Below, one piece after another: positions 25,750-34,502 of a stretch of DNA of 64,000 nucleotides. The stretch is from Ottowia oryzae (GTDB taxonomy: Bacteria > Pseudomonadota > Gammaproteobacteria > Burkholderiales > Burkholderiaceae_C): NCBI RefSeq assembly GCF_003008535.1, contig NZ_CP027666.1, forward strand, positions 1,849,501 to 1,913,500, read 5' to 3'. The notes under the pieces are model-generated. The model ran no database searches, had not been told where the DNA came from, and was given only the letters and a program-made list of their open reading frames with translations. Position numbers and translations under genes: made by a program. Positions within the stretch are counted from its first letter, which is position 1. Every line of letters begins with the position of its first letter.

Positions 25750-26793
25750 ATGAAAGTTGGCATCAATGGGATGGGTCGTATCGGCCGCCTTGCACTGCGG
25801 GCGGCGTTTGGCGCGGCAGAGCGCCAGTCCGATGACCCGAGGGCGAGTAACCGACTTGAGGTGGTGCATCTCAATGAACTCAAAGGGGGGGCGGCAACGA
25901 CCGCACACCTGTTGGCATTCGACACCGTGCAGGGCAAGTGGCGGGCCGACATCGCGGCTGAAGGCGAAGAGCGGATCCGCATTGACGGTAGGACTTTGAG
26001 TTTCAGTAGTCACTCAGCGCCGCAAGACATTCCTTGGGGCGAGCTGGGTGTCGATCTTGTGCTGGAGTGCACCGGCAAATTTCTGACACCGGAAACCATT
26101 CAGGGACACCTAGACCGCGGCGCCAAGCGAGTCATCGTCGCCGCACCCGTCAAGACCGGAAACGTGTTGAACGTGGTGGTGGGGGTCAATGAGCACCTCT
26201 ACGACCCGACAAAAGACAGAGTCGTCACAGCCGCGTCGTGCACCACGAACTGCCTGGCGCCGGTTGTCAAAGTGGTTCACGAGAACATCGGTATCAGGCA
26301 CGGCCAGATCACAACGATTCACGATCCCACCAACACCAACCTGGTCGTCGACGCGCCGCACAAGGACTTGCGCCGTGCGCGCAGCGCCATGATGAGTCTG
26401 GCGCCGACGACCACCGGTAGTGCCACGGCCATCGCCCTCATCTATCCCGACTTGAAGGGAAAGCTGAATGGACACGCGGTGCGCGCGCCGGTGCTCAACG
26501 CATCGCTGACAGATTGCGTGTTCGAGTTGAATCGGGCGACCACTTCGCAAGAGATCAATGCCTTGTTCAAGTCCGCCGCGCAAGGAGACCTCGCAGGCAT
26601 TCTTGGCTACGAAGAGCGACCTTTAGTCAGCGCAGACTACGCGCGGGACACGCGCAGTTCCATCGTGGATGCGCCTTCAACCTTGGTGACCGACGGCACC
26701 CTCCTCAAGGTCTACGCTTGGTACGACAACGAAATGGGCTACGCATGCCGGATGGTCGATCTGGCTTGCCACATGCGGCAGGTGGGCATTTAG
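25750..26793 (+). CDS. gapdh: Glyceraldehyde-3-phosphate dehydrogenase of the ArsJ pathway
   Basis: This 347-residue GAPDH has an N-terminal NAD-binding KVGINGMGRIGRLALRAA, the catalytic Cys164 in ASCTTNCLAPVVK and a C-terminal WYDNEMGYACRMVDL. When arsenate replaces phosphate, GAPDH makes 1-arseno-3-phosphoglycerate. The adjacent arsJ, two bases downstream, exports this unstable product, giving arsenate resistance. The ars-specific paralogue is therefore best read as a dedicated arsenate-fixing enzyme rather than the glycolytic one. The ATG at 25750 directly follows a possible GTG at 25747. The AATTCAA motif at 25716-25722 matches half of the arsR dyad. Confidence 0.94.
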   Translation: MKVGINGMGRIGRLALRAAFGAAERQSDDPRASNRLEVVHLNELKGGAATTAHLLAFDTVQGKWRADIAAEGEERIRIDGRTLSFSSHSAPQDIPWGELGVDLVLECTGKFLTPETIQGHLDRGAKRVIVAAPVKTGNVLNVVVGVNEHLYDPTKDRVVTAASCTTNCLAPVVKVVHENIGIRHGQITTIHDPTNTNLVVDAPHKDLRRARSAMMSLAPTTTGSATAIALIYPDLKGKLNGHAVRAPVLNASLTDCVFELNRATTSQEINALFKSAAQGDLAGILGYEERPLVSADYARDTRSSIVDAPSTLVTDGTLLKVYAWYDNEMGYACRMVDLACHMRQVGI

Positions 26794-26795
26794 AA

Positions 26796-28037
26796 ATGCA
26801 GAATGCTGCGCGCAACTATGCCATCGTCACGGCCGCCTACTGGGGTTTCACCCTGACCGATGGCGCCCTGCGCATGCTGGTGCTGCTGCATTTCTATCGC
26901 TTGGGCTACTCGTCCATCACGCTGGCGTTCCTGTTCTTGCTCTACGAGGCGGCCGGGATTCTGGCAAACCTGATTGGCGGTTGGCTGGCCACCCGCTACG
27001 GCATCACACGAATGTTGACGGTTGGCCTGATAACTCAGATCACCGGATTCAGCCTATTGTCGATGCTCAATCCTGAATGGACTGCGACGACGTCGGTGGT
27101 CTGGGTCGTGATGGCCCAGGGCATTTGCGGCGTGGCCAAGGACTTGACCAAGACAGCGAGCAAGTCGGCGATCAAGGTGACCCAGGCGCAGGCCAAGGAG
27201 CAGGGTTCAGGTCAGCTCTTTAAGTGGGTCGCCTGGTTCACCGGGAGCAAGAACGCCATGAAAGGCGCTGGCTTCTTTCTCGGAGGTCTGCTGCTCCAGA
27301 CACTTGGCTTTCAGGCGTCTCTGTGGGCGATGGCGGGATTGCTCGCAATCGTCCTGATTGGTGTGACGACCTCTTTGCCCAAGATGATGGGTAAGAGTAA
27401 GGCATCGGGCAGCGCCAAGGAGTTGTTCGCGAAGAGCTCAGGCATCAACGCGCTGGCGGCGGCGCGTGTGGCCCTGTTTGGCGCACGCGATGTGTGGTTT
27501 GTCGTCGGCCTGCCGGTATTCCTTTATTCGGTTGGTTGGAGCTTCACCGGCGTCGGAACCTTTCTTGCCGCCTGGACCATTGGCTATGGCTTGGTTCAGG
27601 CGCTCGCGCCGAGCATCGTCACGCGGAGTCCAGATGGCCTAAGCCGCGAAGTGCCGGCCGCTCGAACGTGGTCGGCGCTATTGGCCGTGGTCGCGACTTG
27701 CCTGACTATCGCCGTGGGAATAAATGTGCCGAACCTGCAATGGGTGGTCGTTGGCGGCCTGGGACTTTTTGGCTTTGCGTTCGCCATCAATTCATCCGTG
27801 CATTCCTATCTGATCCTGGCCTACGCTGGCTCCGAGAAGGCCGCAGAGGACGTCGGGTTCTACTACGCCGCAAATGCACTGGGCCGCTTCATGGGCACCC
27901 TGCTTTCGGGCCTGCTCTATCAGTGGGGTGGCCTGCTCTATGCACTGATCGGCTCCGCGACGATGCTGGTCATTTGCTGGCTCATCACGCTGGGCCTGCC
28001 AACGCGCCATGCTCAGCTCACCGGGGTTCAGGCTTGA
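26796..28037 (+). CDS. arsJ: 1-arseno-3-phosphoglycerate exporter ArsJ
   Basis: This 413-residue MFS permease has about 11-12 membrane helices and the family features AAYWGFTLTDGALRMLVLLHFY, LIGGWLATRYG and CGVAKDLTKTASKSAIK. ArsJ proteins export the organoarsenical made by the neighbouring GAPDH, which then hydrolyses outside to arsenate and 3-phosphoglycerate. The start lies two bases after the gap stop codon, so the two are translationally linked. arsC follows after 48 bp. The assignment rests on the sequence and on the diagnostic pairing with gap. Confidence 0.95.
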   Translation: MQNAARNYAIVTAAYWGFTLTDGALRMLVLLHFYRLGYSSITLAFLFLLYEAAGILANLIGGWLATRYGITRMLTVGLITQITGFSLLSMLNPEWTATTSVVWVVMAQGICGVAKDLTKTASKSAIKVTQAQAKEQGSGQLFKWVAWFTGSKNAMKGAGFFLGGLLLQTLGFQASLWAMAGLLAIVLIGVTTSLPKMMGKSKASGSAKELFAKSSGINALAAARVALFGARDVWFVVGLPVFLYSVGWSFTGVGTFLAAWTIGYGLVQALAPSIVTRSPDGLSREVPAARTWSALLAVVATCLTIAVGINVPNLQWVVVGGLGLFGFAFAINSSVHSYLILAYAGSEKAAEDVGFYYAANALGRFMGTLLSGLLYQWGGLLYALIGSATMLVICWLITLGLPTRHAQLTGVQA

Positions 28038-28085
28038 ACTCAAGGACCGTGCAACGCGCCTCAATCCATTCACCTGGAGTCCACC

Positions 28086-28604
28086 ATGTCAGAGAAAGTC
28101 ATGAACGTCCTTTTCGTCTGTACCGGCAATTCAGCGCGCAGCATTCTGGCTGAGTCGGTACTGAATAACCCGACCATCGGAGGTGGGCGCTTTCGGGCGT
28201 TCAGCGCCGGCAGCCATCCTTCGAGTCAAGTCCAACCGATGGCGTTGGAGCTCCTGAAGCAGTATCACTATCCGACCGAAGGCCTGCGCAGCAAGAGCTG
28301 GGATGAATTCAGCGCCAAAGGCGCGCCAGAACTCGACTTCGTCTTCACTGTTTGCGATAAAGCCGCTGGCGAGGCGTGTCCCTACTGGCCTGGCCAGCCC
28401 ATGACAGCGCACTGGGGTGTCGAGGATCCGGTCGCGGTGGAGGGAACGGAAGAGCAGAAGCGAAAGGCTTTTGCCAACGCCTTTCTGGTTCTGAAGAACC
28501 GTATCGCCATGTTCGCCGCGTTGCCGATGGAAAAGCTCGACCGGCTGGCGCTCAAGAAGAAGCTCGACGAGATCGGGACCTCTTTGCCTTCACAGAGCGT
28601 ATGA
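28086..28604 (+). CDS. arsC: Arsenate reductase, low-molecular-weight phosphatase type
   Basis: This 172-residue cytosolic enzyme reduces arsenate to arsenite. The P-loop VCTGNSARS has the nucleophile Cys12 and Arg18, and the FTVCDKAAGEACP region carries the Cys residues used for the redox relay. HWGVEDPVA holds the general-acid Asp typical of this LMW-PTPase-derived class. Whether it uses thioredoxin or glutathione/glutaredoxin cannot be read directly. Its TGA overlaps the ATG of acr3 (ATGA at 28601-28604), which ties arsenite production to export. Confidence 0.95.
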   Translation: MSEKVMNVLFVCTGNSARSILAESVLNNPTIGGGRFRAFSAGSHPSSQVQPMALELLKQYHYPTEGLRSKSWDEFSAKGAPELDFVFTVCDKAAGEACPYWPGQPMTAHWGVEDPVAVEGTEEQKRKAFANAFLVLKNRIAMFAALPMEKLDRLALKKKLDEIGTSLPSQSV

Positions 28605-29692
28605 CGGCGCGGATTTTTCAGGCAGCGCCCTCGGCGCCTGCACCGATGAGTGTGTTTGAGCGCTACCTCACTGTGTGGGTTTTCGCCTGCATCGTGCTCG
28701 GCACGTTGCTGGGACATAGCCTGCCGAGCGTGTTTCAGTCGATTGGCCGCATGGAAGTGGCGCGTGTCAACCTACCGGTCGGTGCGTTGATCTGGGTGAT
28801 GATCATTCCGATGCTGGCGAAGGTCGATTTCGGCTCGCTCGGACAAGTGCGTCGGCACGCTCGCGGTATTGGTGTAACCCTGTTCGTCAACTGGCTGGTC
28901 AAGCCGTTCTCGATGGCCTTCCTCGGTTGGGTATTCATCCGCCACGTGTTCGCGCCATACCTGCCTGCGGACCAACTCGACAGCTACATCGCTGGCCTGA
29001 TCCTGCTGGCCGCGGCGCCCTGCACAGCCATGGTGTTCGTGTGGAGCCGTTTGACGAACGGTGACGCCAATTTCACGCTGAGCCAGGTAGCGCTGAACGA
29101 CGGCATCATGGTTGTGGCCTTCGCGCCGTTGGTTGCTATTCTGTTGGGTGTTTCGGCCATCACGGTGCCATGGGACACGCTAATCGTCTCTGTGGTGCTG
29201 TACATCGTGGTACCGCTCGTGATCGCCCAAGTCTGGCGCAAGGCATTGCTATCCAGGGGACAAGCAGTATTCGAATCCGTCATGGCGCGCAGCGGGCCGT
29301 GGTCGATCGGCGCGCTGCTGCTGACACTGGTTTTGCTGTTTGCCTTCCAAGGCCAGCAGATCGTGCGCCAACCACTCATCATCGCCATGCTGGCAGTGCC
29401 CATCCTGATTCAGGTGCTCTTCAACTCGGGGTTGGCGTATGGGCTGAACCGCGCACTGGGCGAATCGCACAGCGTGGCTTGTCCGTCGGCGTTGATTGGT
29501 GCCAGCAATTTTTTCGAACTGGCGGTGGCGGCCGCGATTGCTCTGTTCGGTTTTGAATCTGGCGCTGCGCTGGCCACGGTGGTGGGCGTGCTGATCGAGG
29601 TGCCGGTGATGCTGCTTGTGGTGCGCGTGGTGAACGCCAGCAAAGGCTGGTACGAGGGAGGTCGCCAGACCCGGCAATCTGCCGCTTCTTAG
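28601..29692 (+). CDS. acr3: Arsenite efflux permease Acr3
   Basis: This 363-residue inner-membrane protein has ten hydrophobic segments and is of the BART/Acr3 family, not the ArsB family. Marks include FERYLTVWVFACIVLGTLLG, AAAPCTAMVFVWSRLTNG with the essential Cys in TM4, and ALNDGIMV; ALIGASNFFELAVAAAIALFG is the conserved late helix pair. It exports arsenite and can be coupled to ArsA. The start overlaps the arsC stop. An in-frame region upstream lies inside arsC and is not part of this gene. It ends the plus-strand ars operon and is convergent with the aio operon. Confidence 0.96.
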   Translation: MTARIFQAAPSAPAPMSVFERYLTVWVFACIVLGTLLGHSLPSVFQSIGRMEVARVNLPVGALIWVMIIPMLAKVDFGSLGQVRRHARGIGVTLFVNWLVKPFSMAFLGWVFIRHVFAPYLPADQLDSYIAGLILLAAAPCTAMVFVWSRLTNGDANFTLSQVALNDGIMVVAFAPLVAILLGVSAITVPWDTLIVSVVLYIVVPLVIAQVWRKALLSRGQAVFESVMARSGPWSIGALLLTLVLLFAFQGQQIVRQPLIIAMLAVPILIQVLFNSGLAYGLNRALGESHSVACPSALIGASNFFELAVAAAIALFGFESGAALATVVGVLIEVPVMLLVVRVVNASKGWYEGGRQTRQSAAS

Positions 29693-29760
29693 ACGCGGAT
29701 ACTGCGGTGCAATTGCATTCTTCGGCGGACCTGTGAGGGCGTTTTGCGCTCCACGGTCGT

Positions 29761-30447
29761 CTACAAACTCTGTGAGCGAGGTACCCCCAGGACGCCAAAG
29801 AAGTCATCCACATTTGGACGCACGCGTCCGACTCCATTCGATTTGACGGAGCGTCCAATGCTGATGCAGCAGATCGCGCGCTCGCTCTCCGCAAGCTCAA
29901 AGAGGGATCTGACGTGCATGGAGTCCATGGCACGCCCACTGCTCAGGCCAACGCTGAATCCCATGGCCACAGCCCCAAGCTGGATGTTTTGTATCGCCGC
30001 TCCAAGCGACACAAGCTGATCCACGGGCGGCACATCTGCCCTGTCGGAGACAGTGCACGCTATGGCAACCAAAAGAACTGGAGCGCGGTCTGCCTTCTCG
30101 CGTGCGGTGACCAGTTGCTCTTCAGAGGCACCAGGATCTCGGTCGAGGAGCGCCAGCGCGAAGGCACGCCCGAGCAAGTGCCGTGACTCGGCAGGAACGA
30201 GCACAAAACGCCACGGAATCAATCGACCGTGATCTGGCGCGGCGGCGGCGAGCCAGAGCAGCTCTTCCAACTGATCACTGTTCGGACCCGGATCGACCAG
30301 CCACCGCGGCCCGACGTGGCGGCGTGACTGAATCAGATCACGTGCCCGATCGAAATCGACCCGTGCTATGGGCTCGAAGCCATTCGCCGCGACCTGCAGC
30401 GTTGCAGGTTCGTCCTTTTCCGGGCTCGTCGCCGTGCCGCGGATCAT
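29761..30447 (-). CDS. Nitroreductase family protein of the aio operon
   Basis: This 228-residue flavin-binding nitroreductase has an N-terminal RARDLIQSRRHVGPRW, the FMN region LLWLAAAAPDHGRLIPWRFVLV and a C-terminal GAAIQNIQLGAVAMGFSVGLSSG. Its ATG overlaps the aioA stop (four bases), so it is the last gene of aioB-aioA-nitroreductase. Nitroreductase-like genes (called aioC/aoxC in some strains) occur downstream of arsenite oxidase genes, but their role in arsenite oxidation is unclear. No cytochrome c gene follows here, unlike several other aio operons. Confidence 0.87.
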   Translation of the reverse strand: MIRGTATSPEKDEPATLQVAANGFEPIARVDFDRARDLIQSRRHVGPRWLVDPGPNSDQLEELLWLAAAAPDHGRLIPWRFVLVPAESRHLLGRAFALALLDRDPGASEEQLVTAREKADRAPVLLVAIACTVSDRADVPPVDQLVSLGAAIQNIQLGAVAMGFSVGLSSGRAMDSMHVRSLFELAESERAICCISIGRSVKSNGVGRVRPNVDDFFGVLGVPRSQSL

Positions 30448-32927
30448 GAGTAGCGCCGTTCCTTGAAGCTGATAGATTGCTTCCAGTCCTCAACGCTGCC
30501 AACGCGCTGGACGCTGGCCCAGGTGCCCTTGTAATACGGCACGACGTTCCGATCCACCCAGGATGTCACGACGTCGCCTGCAACGCCCTTGATGTAGCCG
30601 AACAGCATGAATGTATGCCCGGGCTTGATCGACTTCATCGGGTATGCCATGGCATAGGTGCTTCCGAAGTCGTTCCACACCTCGATCACATCGCCAGCCT
30701 TGATGCCGAGTTGCGAGGCGTCCGCTGGATTCATTTCCAGGTAGGCCATGGGATAGCGATCGCGCACAAAGCTGTTGTATTGATCGTGGTATGCGGTCTG
30801 CCACACCTCGTTGGCGCGTCCCTGGTTGATCCAGAATTTGTGCTTTGCCTTCTGATCGGACACCATCTTCGGTAATCCGTTCCACGGCGCTGGCTTGAAT
30901 TCAGCCTTGCCGTCCTTGGTGTCGAACTTGTAGTCGGCATACAGCATTTCCGTGCCGATCAACTTGCCGTCCTTGACCTCCTTGATTGGCAACTGCACGC
31001 CGTTGTTGCCGGCCTTGCGCAGCAGTTCGTAGGTGGCGAGGTAACCCGTGTCGCCACCCTGGCTGTCGATGGGCGGCGAGCCAGGCCGCCCCGCGCGACG
31101 AAAACCGTCATTGAAGGCGTCTTCCTCGCTCGTCCAGTTGAAGCCGTCGAAGCGAGCAGCCATGTCGGCCTTTCCCTGCTTCTGGTACATCGCTTTCAGC
31201 GTGTTGGCGATGTCCGCCGCGATCAGGCAGTCTGCCTTGGCAGAGCCCGGCGGGTCCATGAACTTCTCGGACAGTCGCAGACGTCGCTCGCCATTCATCG
31301 ACGTGAGGTTCGCCTCGCCTGGGTGGGCGGCAGGCAACAGCATGTGCGCCTCTTCGGCGATCATCGTCGGGTACAGGTTGATCCCCACCACGAACATTCC
31401 GCCTTTGGTCTTGCAGGCGTTGTAGATCACATCGATCAATTGCTCAGTGTTCGCGCCGCGCGCCTTTGCAATTGCTTCGTTAACGATGGCTGTCCGCTTG
31501 TGGAGTGCGAGGCGATGCTGCTCAGCGTTCAGGGTCGTCTGGAACGGGTTGGTGCCCCAGAGCGTGTACATCAACCCGCGGCCCTTGATGACCTCCTGGT
31601 CGATGTAGATTTTCTTGTCACCCGGATAGGGCGGACGGGTATAGCCTTCCTGATGGCCGCCCATGCGGCATACGCCGGTGCCTCGACGCCCCACGTTGTG
31701 TGTCGCCAGGGCGAGACTCACCAGCGCACTCTGGATAACGTAGTTGTCGTTGCCCCAGATGATGCCCTTCTCGTAGGGATGGAAGGTGCGGGGACGGTGG
31801 CCGCTGGCCTTGGGCTTGTAGGCCCACTCGGCCGCCTGACGCAGTTTGGCTACAGGAATGCCGGTCGCCTTGGCGCCGTCTTCCAGGCTCATGCGATTGG
31901 TGCGGACCGCGTCGTCGAAGCCCTTGGTGTACTTGCCGATGAAATCCTTGTCGTGCCAACCCTGCTCCACGACATAGGTGAACAGCGTGTTGAACAAGGC
32001 GGTATCGCTACCAGGCTCAATGTCCAGATGCAGCACGTTGTCCTTGCCCGCGATTTGTTCGGCGATTGCCACCGTTGCCGACCGGCGTGGATCGACGATG
32101 ATGATCTTTGCAGCCGCTGCCGTCTCGCCGGGAAAGCGCTGCTTCTTTTTCTCCACCGTTCCTCCATTGAGGTTGGGCAGCCAGTGGTTCAAGAAGTAGT
32201 TGGTCTGCGTTTCGTATGAGTTGCACCCAATGGCCATGATGCAGTCTGCCAACTGCGCGTCTTCATAGCTGTTGTTCAGTTCGCCAACACCCATCTCGCG
32301 CGTGGCGTGGCACTCCGAGTTGTAGGCTGGTCGGTTGTGTATGCGGACCATTGGCGTCTTTAGCGCCGAGAACATCAGTTTTCCGGTACCCCAGGTGTTC
32401 TCGAATCCGCCGCCAGCCCCCCCATGGTCAAAGCAGTCATAGAACAGACCGCTTGGCCCATCGTTGTCGAGAATTTTCTTGGTCAGGCCCGCATAGATCG
32501 CAAGCGCGTTCTCCCAACTGGTGTCGAGCCACTGATCGCCCCGGAAAATGCGGGGGGTCTTGAGTCGCTCGCGGCCGATGCCGTCGTGTGCGTACATGTA
32601 TGACGCCATTTTTCCGCCGCGCGTCGACGACAGCCCCGAGTTCACCACGCACTCCTTGTCGGGGACGATCATGATGTTCCAGCGCTTGCCGGCTCGATCG
32701 GTGATCGTATTTGTCATGGCCCGCGTGAGCGTGACCTGCAGCGGCGGCACTTGCTGGGTGAAATCCACGCCCAAGGCGTTTTGCGATGCGGCTCGTCCAC
32801 CTTCGCGGTTGGAATCCCACTTGTAGACGTGATAGCCACATCCCACGATGCAGAAGTGGCATGTCATGTTGGACTTCTGGGCGTCAGTCGGTGGGAGCGC
32901 GATTCGGTCGTTGATGGTGCTGCTCAT
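30444..32927 (-). CDS. aioA: Arsenite oxidase large subunit
   Basis: This 827-residue molybdopterin subunit oxidises arsenite to arsenate in the periplasm; it has no signal peptide and is exported with AioB. The N-terminal CHFCIVGC gives the 3Fe-4S ligands Cys23, Cys26 and Cys30; the position of a fourth ligand in related enzymes is Ser here (SGLSSTRGGK), as expected for AioA. Arsenite-pocket motifs are RIHNRPAYNSECHATREMGVGELNN and CRMGGHQEGYTRP. Length matches characterised AioA. Twelve bases separate it from aioB. Transcription should come from the sigma-54 promoter upstream of aioB. Confidence 0.98.
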   Translation of the reverse strand: MSSTINDRIALPPTDAQKSNMTCHFCIVGCGYHVYKWDSNREGGRAASQNALGVDFTQQVPPLQVTLTRAMTNTITDRAGKRWNIMIVPDKECVVNSGLSSTRGGKMASYMYAHDGIGRERLKTPRIFRGDQWLDTSWENALAIYAGLTKKILDNDGPSGLFYDCFDHGGAGGGFENTWGTGKLMFSALKTPMVRIHNRPAYNSECHATREMGVGELNNSYEDAQLADCIMAIGCNSYETQTNYFLNHWLPNLNGGTVEKKKQRFPGETAAAAKIIIVDPRRSATVAIAEQIAGKDNVLHLDIEPGSDTALFNTLFTYVVEQGWHDKDFIGKYTKGFDDAVRTNRMSLEDGAKATGIPVAKLRQAAEWAYKPKASGHRPRTFHPYEKGIIWGNDNYVIQSALVSLALATHNVGRRGTGVCRMGGHQEGYTRPPYPGDKKIYIDQEVIKGRGLMYTLWGTNPFQTTLNAEQHRLALHKRTAIVNEAIAKARGANTEQLIDVIYNACKTKGGMFVVGINLYPTMIAEEAHMLLPAAHPGEANLTSMNGERRLRLSEKFMDPPGSAKADCLIAADIANTLKAMYQKQGKADMAARFDGFNWTSEEDAFNDGFRRAGRPGSPPIDSQGGDTGYLATYELLRKAGNNGVQLPIKEVKDGKLIGTEMLYADYKFDTKDGKAEFKPAPWNGLPKMVSDQKAKHKFWINQGRANEVWQTAYHDQYNSFVRDRYPMAYLEMNPADASQLGIKAGDVIEVWNDFGSTYAMAYPMKSIKPGHTFMLFGYIKGVAGDVVTSWVDRNVVPYYKGTWASVQRVGSVEDWKQSISFKERRYS

Positions 32928-32939
32928 GGCAAGATCTCC

Positions 32940-33473
32940 TTAAAGGACATTGGCCTGACGGCCATAGATCAACCCATCCATCCCGATTGCGCTGACTGTG
33001 TCGGTGGCCGCGTCGTAGTTCAGCATCACGCGCGGAAGATCCTCGGTCGCCTGCCCGCAAACCATTTGTCCGCCGTTCTCGGGATCGAAGATCGAAAAGT
33101 GGCAGCCGCACTTCAGGGTCTTGGTGGCTTCTTCGTACGCCACTGGGCAGCCCATGTGCGTACACATCGCGCTGAATGCCACGATGTCCTTGTTGGGCCC
33201 AACCCCACCATGGACAGGTGCGCCCATCCGTAGGGCCACGCACGGTGAGGATGAGTCGGGGTAGGTGAAGCTGACGACCTTGTTGACCGGCATGCCGCCT
33301 GCCTTGCCGACGTTGGCCTTGGGATACGGCAACGTGGTTGTTCCAGCGGGCGAGGCAGCCTGGGCTTGTGCCGTCGACGGCATCAATGCGGCGCTGGCGG
33401 CGCCCATGGACGCGACTGCCGTGCCACCGCTGGTCTTGAGGAAGATGCGGCGACTGAGTTTCTGATTTTCCAT
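32940..33473 (-). CDS. aioB: Arsenite oxidase small (Rieske) subunit
   Basis: This 177-residue protein has a twin-arginine signal (SRRIFLKTSGGTAVASMG) that carries the AioBA complex through Tat. The Rieske 2Fe-2S site is CTHMGC (Cys104, His106) and CGCH (Cys122, His125). Cys109 and Cys124 are also present, so the disulfide found in only some Aio Rieske subunits can form here. It passes electrons from AioA to a soluble cytochrome c or azurin. It is the first gene of the operon, with GGAG before the ATG and a -24/-12 promoter about 40 bp upstream. Confidence 0.98.
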   Translation of the reverse strand: MENQKLSRRIFLKTSGGTAVASMGAASAALMPSTAQAQAASPAGTTTLPYPKANVGKAGGMPVNKVVSFTYPDSSSPCVALRMGAPVHGGVGPNKDIVAFSAMCTHMGCPVAYEEATKTLKCGCHFSIFDPENGGQMVCGQATEDLPRVMLNYDAATDTVSAIGMDGLIYGRQANVL

Positions 33474-33512
33474 ACGTGTCTCCTAGTAGTCGTCTTTGGA
33501 CACGAGTGGGAA

Positions 33513-33528
33513 TGCAGGATCCATGCCC
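33513..33528 (-). promoter_or_regulatory. Sigma-54 (-24/-12) promoter of aioBA
   Basis: On the minus strand GGGCATG-GATC-CTGCA matches the sigma-54 consensus TGGCACG-N4-TTGCA, with the invariant GG-N10-GC spacing. The predicted start is near 33502, giving a leader of about 29 bases before aioB. AioR, encoded divergently, is a sigma-54 activator, so the site and the regulator agree. Confidence 0.8.
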
Positions 33529-33552
33529 GTCCAGCGGGCTATGAAAATCAAC

Positions 33553-33630
33553 AGGTTACGCGCGGCCACCTCCGGGTATGTCCGGATTTAGTAACGTCAC
33601 GGTCGCGTTAATGTTCCAATCTCGTAACCT
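33553..33630. promoter_or_regulatory. Candidate AioR upstream activating sequences
   Basis: AGGTTACG (33553-33560) and CGTAACCT (33623-33630) are an exact inverted pair about 60 bp apart in the aioB-aioX gap, and GTAACGTCAC lies between them (33591-33600). They sit upstream of the -24/-12 site at typical enhancer distance. Binding by AioR is inferred. Confidence 0.45.
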
Positions 33631-33642
33631 ACCGAGGCCGAC

Positions 33643-34491
33643 ATGAAACGGCGACTGTTCATCGCAGGGAGCGCTGCCTACGGGACAGGGCTTAGTGCAC
33701 AACCCTCGCGTCGCTTGCGCATTGGCGTGACTGCGGTGATGCTGTCGGATCAGACAGCATTCCTGACTCGTTGGGCCGCATATCTATCGGACCGGACGCA
33801 GACCAGCGTCTCTTTCGTGGTTCGAGATCAGTACCGCGCCGTGATGGAACTGATGTCCGCCGGTCAGGTGGAATCGGCCTGGATATGCGGTTACCCCTTC
33901 GTTCGGTATCAATCTTCTTTGAGGCTTTTGGCGGTACCGCTGTATCGCGGGATGCCTCAGTATCAAGCCTATTTGATCCGTCCACGTGGGACAACAACGC
34001 CCCAGAGCTGGTCAGACCTGCGCGGCAAAGTTCTCGCGTATTCGGATCCGCTGTCGAACTCTGGGTGGCTGGTGGCGCAAGCACAAATGGCGGCGGCCGG
34101 CGTTGCTTCAACCGACTTGCGCGGTCAGTTTTTTGCGTATGGGCATCGCAACGTCGCCGATGCGGTAGCGGCACGCCTTGCCGATGCGGGTGCGATAGAT
34201 GGGTACATCTGGGACACGATGCTGAAACTGGGAATGCAAGGCGCCCTGCAGACCGAGGTTGTATGGCGCTCTACGCCCTGTGGGTTTCCACCGTTTGTAA
34301 CGCCAAGCCTTGTCAGCCCTGCCTCCGTGGAGCCTCTGAGGAATGCATTGATCGAAATGTCGAAAGATCCGACGGGGCAGGGACTGCTCGACAGTCTGAA
34401 CCTATCGGGCTTCGTAGACGGATCGCCCGCACTCTACGACTCGATTCGTCAGATGGCCTCGCAGACACCCAACTCGGGCGTACCGAGCTAG
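33643..34491 (+). CDS. aioX: Periplasmic arsenite-binding protein AioX
   Basis: This 282-residue PhnD-like substrate-binding protein has an N-terminal signal (MKRRLFIAGSAAYGTGLSAQ) and the fold motifs RLRIGVTAVMLSDQTAFL, YRAVMELMSAGQVESAWICGYPFVRY and KVLAYSDPLSNSGW. The Cys in WICGYPF corresponds to the residue needed for As(III) binding in AioX. It presents arsenite to the sensor AioS. It starts the operon aioX-aioS-aioR, divergent from aioBA, and aioS begins 11 bases after its stop. Confidence 0.95.
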   Translation: MKRRLFIAGSAAYGTGLSAQPSRRLRIGVTAVMLSDQTAFLTRWAAYLSDRTQTSVSFVVRDQYRAVMELMSAGQVESAWICGYPFVRYQSSLRLLAVPLYRGMPQYQAYLIRPRGTTTPQSWSDLRGKVLAYSDPLSNSGWLVAQAQMAAAGVASTDLRGQFFAYGHRNVADAVAARLADAGAIDGYIWDTMLKLGMQGALQTEVVWRSTPCGFPPFVTPSLVSPASVEPLRNALIEMSKDPTGQGLLDSLNLSGFVDGSPALYDSIRQMASQTPNSGVPS

Positions 34492-34502
34492 GCGAAACCG
34501 CC

